The translations under genes were made by a program, and so were the position numbers. Source: Streptomyces hayashii (GTDB lineage: Bacteria > Actinomycetota > Actinomycetes > Streptomycetales > Streptomycetaceae). From it: a DNA stretch of 64,000 bases. Every line of letters starts with the position of its first letter. Within the stretch, counting starts at the first letter, position 1. The stretch lies in contig NZ_JAHHIU010000036.1 in NCBI RefSeq assembly GCF_024539815.1, positions 19,997 through 83,996 on the forward strand. The letters are read 5' to 3'. The notes below the pieces were generated by a model that worked only from the letters and a program-made list of their open reading frames with translations, did not search any database and had not been told where the DNA came from. Below, piece by piece: positions 52,382 to 58,854 of the stretch.

Positions 52382-52828
52382 CACGCTCAGTTCCCGACGG
52401 GTCAGCGGCATCTCCGCGGCCTTGAGGAATCCGAAGCCCAGCGAGTCGGTGACGAAACGTTCCCCCTGAGCGACCCTCCGGATGCCGCGCAGCAGTTGTT
52501 CCGGCGTGCCGGCCTTGTCGACGTAGCCGAGCGCCCCCGCCTCCAGCGCCCGTTTCAGCAGACCCGGCCGGTTCGCGCTGGCAAGCACGAGCAGCCGCGG
52601 GGGCGCCAGTCCGACACCCCGCGGACTGAGATCGCCCAGGGGCGGGATGCCGTACGAGTCGGAGCAGTCGAGGTCCGCCGCGCACACGTCCGGCCGCACC
52701 GTCCCGACCCGGCCGGCCGCGCTGCGCCACGGGACGTCGTCCACCCGCAGGTCCGGCTCCCTGGACAACCACTGTGCGAGGACCGATCTGACCAGACATG
52801 CGTCGTGCACCAGAAGTACCCGGATCAC
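52220..52828 (-). CDS. ramR: RamR-like response regulator (LuxR/NarL type)
   Basis: 202 residues, the size of RamR. The receiver domain opens IRVLLVHDACLVRSVLAQWL: one of the two usual acidic metal ligands is histidine. The phosphoacceptor region is VCAADLDCSDSYG and the lysine is in GYVDKAGTPEQ. The LuxR helix-turn-helix is LTRRELSVLTLAAEGASIAE ... HLSHGTVRNYMAAITRKTGA. It should activate the lanthipeptide genes. Unlike the classic ram order it is on the opposite strand, convergent with the transporter genes. No sensor kinase is adjacent. GTG at 52828 has AAGGGG upstream. Confidence 0.85.
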   Translation of the reverse strand: MIRVLLVHDACLVRSVLAQWLSREPDLRVDDVPWRSAAGRVGTVRPDVCAADLDCSDSYGIPPLGDLSPRGVGLAPPRLLVLASANRPGLLKRALEAGALGYVDKAGTPEQLLRGIRRVAQGERFVTDSLGFGFLKAAEMPLTRRELSVLTLAAEGASIAEIAGSLHLSHGTVRNYMAAITRKTGARNRVDAIRISQGQGWL

Positions 52829-53114
52829 TTCCGCCCCTTCGACTAGCCGTACGCAGGTTTCTCGGTGTTCAGCGCGTGCCCATTGTTCGGGCTCCCGGAC
52901 CGTTCCTGAGCGCGAAGATCCGGCCATCGGGGTGCGCGGGGGCGCACGCGGGGCGGTCGCACACTGCCGCGCGCTTCGGCTCGGGGGGCATGACAACGGA
53001 CCGACGGGGTACGAGGCGGCATCCGGCGGGCGCGCCGCTCGCCGTGCGCGTCGCGTCGCCAGGGGGCAGATTTGAGGCCTGACCCGCGCGGCGCCGGGTG
53101 AGGAGGTGGTCGCC

Positions 53115-55256
53115 GTGCCCGAGCAGACGTCCGGCCAGGCGCCGGCCTCCGCATGGGCCCCGGTCGGCCGACCGCTGCTCTCGCTGGCGCTGACGTCGAT
53201 GATGGACGCCGTCGGGGCGCACTCCGGTGCGGTGTATCTGCGTCCGGGCGACGAGCCGGTGCTGGAGATGGCGGTGATGGCGGGCCTGCCGCGGTCCTTC
53301 GCCGCACCCTGGGAGCGGGTCGGGCTGAGCGCCCCGATCCCGGTGGCCGAAGCGGTGCGCGAGCGTCGACTGGTGTGGGTGGGCGGGCAGGAGGACATGG
53401 CCCGGCGCTATCCGCGGATCGCCGTCGTGCTGCCGTATCCGTTCGCGCTGGCCGCGCTGCCGGTGGCGACCGCGTCCCGGGTGTTCGGCGCCGCCTTCCT
53501 CACCTGGCCGGGCTCCCACCCCCCGGAGCTGTCCGACCGCGAGCGCCAGGAGCTGACGTCGGCCTGTGAGCGGCTGGCGCTGCGGCTGGAGCGCGCCGCG
53601 GCGCGCAACCGCGCGGTGGTCGCCGAGTCGGATCTGCTGGAAGCGGGGCCGCTGGGCGGCGTCTCGGACACGCTGGGTTCGCTGGAGGCGGCCCGGATGG
53701 TGGCCCGGCTGCCGTACGGGATGTGCTCGCTGGATCTGAGCGGGCGGGTGGGGTTCGCCAACGCCGCCGCGTCCGAGATGCTCGGCGTCCCGGTGAACGG
53801 GCTGCTCGGCTCGCAGCTGTGGGCGAGCGTGCCGTGGCTCAACGACCCCATGTACGAGGAGCGTTACCGAGCCGCGCTGATCAGTCAGGACGCCACCTCG
53901 TTCGTGGCGCTGCGGCCGCCGTCCGAATGGCTCTCCTTCCGGCTGTACCCGAGCACCACCGGGATCAGCGTGCGGATCAGCCGGGCCCGGGCCGTGTCGG
54001 AGATGCGGCCCGCCGGTCCGCGGCCGGGGGACGCGCCCACCCGGCTCGTGTCGATGTCGCAGGCGCTGAGCATGGCGGGGGCGCTCACCGAGACGGTGAG
54101 CGTGCAGGACGTGGTGGGGCTGGTCGCGGACGAGATCGCTCCGGCGGTGGGCAGCCAGGCCCTGGCGCTGCTCGGCGCGCAGGCCGGCCGGCTGCACGTG
54201 CTCGGCCACCACGGGTATCCCGACCCGCACGCCGTGGAGCGGTTCGACGGGATGCCGCTCACCGCCCCGACCCCGAGCGCGCACGCCGTCGCCCACGGGG
54301 TCCCGGCGTTCTTCGACTCCCCGGAGCAGCTGGAACGCCTGTATCCGGCGCGGGGCGCCGCCTCGGACGGCTTCGCCGCCTGGGCCTATCTGCCGTTGAT
54401 CGTCTCCGGCCGCCCGGTGGGCGCCTGTGTGCTGGCCTACGCCGAACCGCGCCGGTTCTCCACGCACGAGCGCGCGGTGCTGGCCAGTCTGGCGGGGCTG
54501 ATCGCCCAGGCCCTGGACCGGGCCCTGCTGTACGACGTCAAGCACCAGCTCGCCCACGGCCTGCAGGCGGCGCTGCTGCCGCCCTCACTGCCGTCGCTGG
54601 CCGGCCTGGAGGCGACCGCCCGCTATCTGCCCGCCACCCGGGGCATGGAGATCGGCGGCGACTTCTACGACCTGGTGCCCTCGCCCCCGCTCGCCGCGGC
54701 CGTGATCGGGGACGTACAGGGGCACAACGTGACCGCGGCCGGGCTGATGGGGCAGATCCGCACCGCCGTGCGCGCTTACACGACGGTGGGGCAGGAACCC
54801 GGCGAGGTCATGCGCAGCACCAACCGGCTGCTGATCGATCTCGGCTCCGATCTGCTCGCCAGTTGTCTGTACCTGCGTCTGGACCCGGCCCGCGGACGGG
54901 CGGTCATGGCCCGGGCCGGGCATCCCCCGCCGCTGCTGCGCCGGCCGGACGGCCGGGTGCGCGTCCTGGACCTCGCGGGCGGCCCGCTGCTGGGCATCGA
55001 CGATTCGGCGACGTATCCGACGACGGAGGTCGAGCTGAGCCCCGGGTGTGTCCTCGCCCTCTACACGGACGGGCTCATCGAGACGCCGGGCGTGGACATC
55101 GAGGACGCGGTGGCGGACCTGGGACGGCGGCTCGCCGCGGCGGGGGACCGCCCGCTGGAGGAGCTGGCCGGCGAACTGGTGGGGCACTACGCGGCGGCGG
55201 AGGAACGGATCGACGACGTGGCGCTGCTGTTGCTGCGGCCGCGGGAGGACCGGTGA
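53115..55256 (+). CDS. GAF-PAS-GAF-SpoIIE regulatory phosphatase
   Basis: 713 residues. GAF-like (about 15-165), PAS (VARLPYGMCSLDLSGRVGFA onward), a second GAF (about 320-470), and a SpoIIE PP2C domain with GGDFYDLVPSPP, VIGDVQGHNVTAAG, RAGHPPPLLRRPDG and ALYTDGLIETPG. It lacks the ATPase domain of the related protein at 43066. Probably dephosphorylates an anti-anti-sigma factor; partner unknown. GTG at 53115 has AGGAGG 8 nt upstream; GTG at 53106 would overlap that site. It is divergent from the RamR-like gene with 286 bp between. Confidence 0.85.
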   Translation: MPEQTSGQAPASAWAPVGRPLLSLALTSMMDAVGAHSGAVYLRPGDEPVLEMAVMAGLPRSFAAPWERVGLSAPIPVAEAVRERRLVWVGGQEDMARRYPRIAVVLPYPFALAALPVATASRVFGAAFLTWPGSHPPELSDRERQELTSACERLALRLERAAARNRAVVAESDLLEAGPLGGVSDTLGSLEAARMVARLPYGMCSLDLSGRVGFANAAASEMLGVPVNGLLGSQLWASVPWLNDPMYEERYRAALISQDATSFVALRPPSEWLSFRLYPSTTGISVRISRARAVSEMRPAGPRPGDAPTRLVSMSQALSMAGALTETVSVQDVVGLVADEIAPAVGSQALALLGAQAGRLHVLGHHGYPDPHAVERFDGMPLTAPTPSAHAVAHGVPAFFDSPEQLERLYPARGAASDGFAAWAYLPLIVSGRPVGACVLAYAEPRRFSTHERAVLASLAGLIAQALDRALLYDVKHQLAHGLQAALLPPSLPSLAGLEATARYLPATRGMEIGGDFYDLVPSPPLAAAVIGDVQGHNVTAAGLMGQIRTAVRAYTTVGQEPGEVMRSTNRLLIDLGSDLLASCLYLRLDPARGRAVMARAGHPPPLLRRPDGRVRVLDLAGGPLLGIDDSATYPTTEVELSPGCVLALYTDGLIETPGVDIEDAVADLGRRLAAAGDRPLEELAGELVGHYAAAEERIDDVALLLLRPREDR

Positions 55257-55308
55257 GGGCCGGTGCGGGCCGAGGAGGGCCGGTGCGGCCCGTGGTCGGG
55301 CGCGCACA

Positions 55309-55346
55309 CGAACGGTCCGGCCCTCGTCGCAGGGCCGGACCGTTCG
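55309..55346. terminator. 16-bp perfect stem-loop, bidirectional terminator
   Basis: CGAACGGTCCGGCCCT (55309-55324), loop CGTCGC, AGGGCCGGACCGTTCG (55331-55346). It lies between the convergent SpoIIE and protease genes. Confidence 0.8.
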
Positions 55347-55358
55347 GATGACGCCGTG

Positions 55359-56915
55359 TCAGTGCGACTGCGTCACGCCCGAGCCGTCTTCCTGACCGTT
55401 GCCGGTCTGGTTCTGGTTCTGGTTCTGGTTGGCGCCGTTGCCCGTCTGGTCGGCGCCGTTGCCGGACTGGTCCTGACCGTTGCCGGTCTGGTCCTGACCG
55501 TTGCCGGACTCGTTCACGCCGCCGTCGGCGCTGCCGTCGCCCGCCGCGCCGCCCGCGTTGCCCGCGTCGCCGCCGCCCTGGATGGGCTCGCCGGTCTGGT
55601 CGTCGATGCCGTCGCCGTTCTGGTCCACGGCACCGCCGCCCGCCGCGCCGCCTGCGTTGCCCGCGTCGCCGGCGCCCTGGATGGGCTCGCCCGTCTGGTC
55701 GTCGATGCCGTCGCCGTTCTGGTCCACGGCACCGCCGCCCGCCGCGCCGCCCGCGTTGCCCGCGTCGCCGGCGCCTCCGGCGTTGCCCGCGCCGCCGTCG
55801 CCGAGGGTCGCGCCGACCGCCGCCAGCGCGGTGGTCACCGGCTGGAAGAAGGTCTCGCCACCCGCGGTGCAGTCTCCGCTGCCGCCCGAGGTCAGGCCGA
55901 TGGCCTGGCCGTCCTGGGTGAAGAGCGAGCCGCCGCTGTCGCCGGCCTCGGCGCAGACGTCGGTCTGGATGAGGCCCGTGACGGTGCCCTCGGGGTAGTT
56001 GACCGTGGCGTCGAGGCCGAGGACCTGACCGTCGTGGAGACCGGTGGTGCTGCCCATCCGGAAGACCTGCGTGCCGACCGTCGCCTCGGCGGCCTGGCTG
56101 ATCGCGACGGTCTGCTGACCGGTGTTGACCTCGCTCGGAGCCTGGGTGTTCGGGTCGTCGTACTTCACAAGCGCGAAGTCGCCGTTGCCGGGGAAGGTCG
56201 CCTGGTCGACCGTGGCGATCGGCTGGCCGTTCTGGGAGTCGGACCACTGCTTGGCCGCGACCCCGCAGTGACCGGCCGTCAGGAAGGCCGCGGAGCCGTC
56301 GCCCGCCTTCACGTTGAAGCCGAGGGAGCAGCGCGCTCCGCCGCCGAATATCGCGTCGCCGCCGGAGACCAGGGGCTTGAGGGCGCCGGACGACTTCCGG
56401 ATCGTCGCCATGCCGGAGCCGAGGCTCTTCACGGTGGACTCGATCCGGTTCCACTTGCCGCCGGTGACGGTCGAGTCGGCGGTGACGAGGATCTTGTTCG
56501 TCTTCGGGTCGACGGCCCAGGAGGTGCCCGGGATGGTCGCCTTGGTCTTCAGCGTCTGTGCGGCCGCCTTGAGCTCGGCCGTGCTGTTGTCCACTTCACG
56601 GACCTTGGCGCCGGCCCTCTTGGCCTGCGCGAGGACGTCGTTCTGGCCGCCGGAGACGTTCGCCACGTTGACGACCAGCTGCTTGGCGGCGGCGTCGTAG
56701 TAGGAGCCGGCGAAGGTGTCGCCGAGCATCTTCTGCAGCTGCGAGGCGAGGTCCGAGGCGTTGCCCGCCTTCAGGGTCTTCACCGAGGCGGTGTTGCCCG
56801 AACCGCCGTCCTGAGAGGCGTTGGCCTGGGGAAGCAGGATGGCGGCCGCTCCGAGCGCTGCCACACCGCCAGCCGCGACGATGGCCTTGCGCTTCGTAAC
56901 TCGCTTGTGACTCAA
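55359..56915 (-). CDS. Secreted S1-family serine protease with Ca-binding-like repeats and Gly/Asn/Gln-rich tail
   Basis: 518 residues. TTG at 56915 follows AGGAGG by 9 nt; the signal is KRKAIVAAGGVAALGAAAIL, cleaved near ANAS. A pro-region leads to a streptogrisin-like domain with triad His in LTAGHCGVAA (about 216), Asp in GDFALVKYDD (about 244) and Ser in EAGDSGGSLF (about 326). The C-terminal 130 residues hold two 33-residue repeats, each with DQNGDGIDDQTGEPIQG (a calcium-loop-like pattern), then GNGQDQT-type repeats rich in Asn and Gln. It is divergent from the peptide export genes across 829 bp and could act on the exported peptide, which is speculative. Confidence 0.88.
   Translation of the reverse strand: MSHKRVTKRKAIVAAGGVAALGAAAILLPQANASQDGGSGNTASVKTLKAGNASDLASQLQKMLGDTFAGSYYDAAAKQLVVNVANVSGGQNDVLAQAKRAGAKVREVDNSTAELKAAAQTLKTKATIPGTSWAVDPKTNKILVTADSTVTGGKWNRIESTVKSLGSGMATIRKSSGALKPLVSGGDAIFGGGARCSLGFNVKAGDGSAAFLTAGHCGVAAKQWSDSQNGQPIATVDQATFPGNGDFALVKYDDPNTQAPSEVNTGQQTVAISQAAEATVGTQVFRMGSTTGLHDGQVLGLDATVNYPEGTVTGLIQTDVCAEAGDSGGSLFTQDGQAIGLTSGGSGDCTAGGETFFQPVTTALAAVGATLGDGGAGNAGGAGDAGNAGGAAGGGAVDQNGDGIDDQTGEPIQGAGDAGNAGGAAGGGAVDQNGDGIDDQTGEPIQGGGDAGNAGGAAGDGSADGGVNESGNGQDQTGNGQDQSGNGADQTGNGANQNQNQNQTGNGQEDGSGVTQSH
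55575..55772 (-). repeat. Two 99-bp tandem repeats in the protease tail
   Basis: Near-identical 99-bp units at 55575-55673 and 55674-55772 encode the two 33-residue DQNGDGIDD-containing blocks. The high DNA identity implies recent duplication or conversion. Copy number may vary among strains. Confidence 0.8.
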
Positions 56916-57744
56916 AAAACTCGACCTCCTGGGGGGCGGGGTCTGGCTGCCGGGGGTTCGGCAGCTCCGTACAGCGGCGCCTGGTTGGCCATGAGTACGC
57001 AGCCGATGCGCGGTGCGTTCAATCGCGTTTGCCAACTTCCTTTGCACAACGCTGAATCGGCCGTGACTCTTGTGGCCACCCCATCGAGCCGGGCGCGATC
57101 GGCTCCCCTGCCGACGACGGCCGACCGGAGCGGTGGGATCCGGTCCGGAGGGGACGGGGACGGCGGGCCGGCCGACTGCGCGGAAGGGCGCGCCGACCGC
57201 TCGTGGATGTCCTGATCCGAGCGAGGGCCGCCCGCGCGCCGCCCCTCCGCGCTCCGGGCGACCGCGCGGGAGCGCCGGTGCCGCACTCGGTACCCTTCGT
57301 GGCGACCCGGGCACACTGCGTCGACGATCGGGAGCGGAATCCCTGCTTCAGGGAATCTGCACATCGAATGCCCAACGAGGTCACCGCGCGCGGGGGTTCT
57401 GCACAACTCGGCGGCGGCCGCCGTGCCATAGGGGTGGGAGTGTCCGATTCGCCGCGAGAGCACCCGGCGCTCATCCGAGCGAATTCGGCCAGAGGTGTGA
57501 AGAAGTCGCCGACAAGGCGTGGGCGCGCCTGCACCGTTTCCCGCTCCTGTGACGTAAGTGCCCAGGTGAGACGGGGGATTGATTGGAAGCGTCGGCCGTC
57601 GACCTGCTTTGATCCAACGCATCGCAGGGCCGCAGCGGCCTCCCGGAAACGGGAAGCCCGGGGCCCCGCGGCCGCGGCCGTCATCTGTCCCCAGAGGGGG
57701 CCGCTCCCCCCTTATGAGATATCCATGTGAAGGGAAGTTCCCCC
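56916..57744. other. 829-bp non-coding interval between divergent protease and export genes
   Basis: Open frames on both strands here lack codon bias and cross no recognisable motif. The interval is less GC-rich than its surroundings in places (for example 57500-57620, with GATTGATTGGAAG and TTTGATCC, resembling promoter elements). It probably holds promoters and operators for both directions; no RNA gene is recognised. Confidence 0.5.
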
Positions 57745-57960
57745 ATGAACTCCACCCCCCAGGTTGAGACCGTCGAGATCTCCGACGCCGAGCTGGACAA
57801 CGTCTCCGGCGGTCTGTCCCTCAACGCCGTCGGCACCGTCACCGGCCTGGTGGACGGCGTTGCCCCGGTCTCCGGCCTGGTCAACACGGTCGTCGGCACG
57901 GTCGAGGGTGTCACCGGCCTGAACACGGCCCCGGTCACCAACCTGGTCGCCGGTCTCTGA
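57745..57960 (+). CDS. Double-glycine-leader peptide of an NHLP-type export system
   Basis: 71 residues. The leader MNSTPQVETVEISDAELDNV plus SGG ends in the Gly-Gly recognised by C39 peptidases; ELDNVSGG is the classic context. The 48-residue core has no Cys, Lys, Arg, His or aromatic residue and only two acidic ones. It is built of repeated hydrophobic units: VTGLVDGV, VSGLVNTV, VTGLNTAP and VTNLVAGL. It contains Thr and Ser, but no dehydratase or radical enzyme is adjacent. It might be an unmodified bacteriocin, pore former or surface peptide. AGGGAAG lies about 7 nt upstream of the ATG at 57745. Confidence 0.8.
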   Translation: MNSTPQVETVEISDAELDNVSGGLSLNAVGTVTGLVDGVAPVSGLVNTVVGTVEGVTGLNTAPVTNLVAGL

Positions 57961-57982
57961 TCGCGCCCTGTGTGACCCCTTC

Positions 57983-58015
57983 GAGTCCCGGAGCCCTCAC
58001 CCGGCTCCGGGGCTC
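57983..58015 (+). terminator. Stem-loop between the peptide and adaptor genes
   Basis: GAGTCCCGGAGCC (57983-57995) pairs with GGCTCCGGGGCTC (58003-58015) across 7 nt, with one T/G wobble. It starts 23 nt after the peptide stop and would favour peptide over transporter expression. Confidence 0.65.
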
Positions 58016-58047
58016 GTCGGCGTCCTGACACTTCCGGGGGAAGTCCC

Positions 58048-58854
58048 GTGCAGTTCCGCCAACAGGCCCTCGCCAAGCTCCAGTCACCGGAGGAACTCGA
58101 CCTGCCGGTGCGTTTCGCGCGCCCTCAGGGCTGGCTGGTGCTGACCGTGACCGTGGCCGTCGTCGTGGCCGCGTCCGTGTGGGCCGTGACCGGCTCGGTC
58201 GCCTCCACCGTGAGCGCGCCCGCCGTCCTCACCCATGGCGAGGGCAGCTACATCCTGCAGAGCCCGGTGGCCGGCCAGGTCACCGCGGTGCTCGCGCAGG
58301 AGGGCCGCCGACTGCCCGCCGACGCCCCCGTGCTGAAGGTGCGCACGGCCGACGGCGACACCGTGGTGCGCACGGTCGCCGCCGGCCGGGTCACCGCGCT
58401 GGCCGCCACCATCGGGCAGATCATCTCCACCGGCGCGAACGTCGCCGCCGTGGAGAAGGTCGCCGACGCCGACGACCCGCTGTACGCGACGGTGTACGTG
58501 CCCGCGCAGAACGCGGCCTCCGTGCCGGTCGGCGCGCCCGTCGACCTCACCGTGCAGACCGTGCCCTCCCAGCAGTTCGGCGTGCTGCGCGGCCATGTGA
58601 AGTCGGTGGACCGCAACGTGCAGTCGGCACGGCAGATCTCCGCCTTCCTCGGCGACAGCCAGCTGGGCGAGCAGTTCACCGAGGACGGCCGTCCGGTGGC
58701 GGTGCTCGTGCGCCTCGACAGGTCCGCCGCGACGAAGAGCGGCTACAAGTGGTCGTCGGCGGAGGGCCCGCCGTACGCCCTCGACTCCATGACCATGGCC
58801 ACGGGCTCGATCCGGCTGGCCGATCAGCGTCCCGTCGACTGGCTGCTGCCGTGA
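58048..58854 (+). CDS. HlyD-like membrane-fusion adaptor of the NHLP export system
   Basis: 268 residues. One N-terminal transmembrane helix (GWLVLTVTVAVVVAASVWAV) is followed by a lipoyl/barrel-sandwich-like segment (SPVAGQVTAVLAQEGRRLPA) and a beta-barrel part (ATVYVPAQNAASVPVGAPVD). It is short for HlyD proteins because the long coiled-coil hairpin is absent, consistent with a Gram-positive cell envelope. It likely links the ABC complex to secretion across the membrane. GTG start with GGGGGAAG; the next gene begins within its stop (GTGA). Confidence 0.8.
   Translation: MQFRQQALAKLQSPEELDLPVRFARPQGWLVLTVTVAVVVAASVWAVTGSVASTVSAPAVLTHGEGSYILQSPVAGQVTAVLAQEGRRLPADAPVLKVRTADGDTVVRTVAAGRVTALAATIGQIISTGANVAAVEKVADADDPLYATVYVPAQNAASVPVGAPVDLTVQTVPSQQFGVLRGHVKSVDRNVQSARQISAFLGDSQLGEQFTEDGRPVAVLVRLDRSAATKSGYKWSSAEGPPYALDSMTMATGSIRLADQRPVDWLLP

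Noticed and set aside
57019..57684. A 221-residue minus-strand frame in the long gap before the export operon
   Set aside because: Mixed third-position bases, Arg/Ser-rich text with no fold or signal, no ribosome site. The plus-strand frame at 57203-57730 fails for the same reasons.
57745..57960. Calling the export peptide a lanthipeptide precursor
   Set aside because: It has no cysteine and no adjacent lanthionine synthetase; the LanKC enzyme 9 kb away has its own precursor with a different leader.
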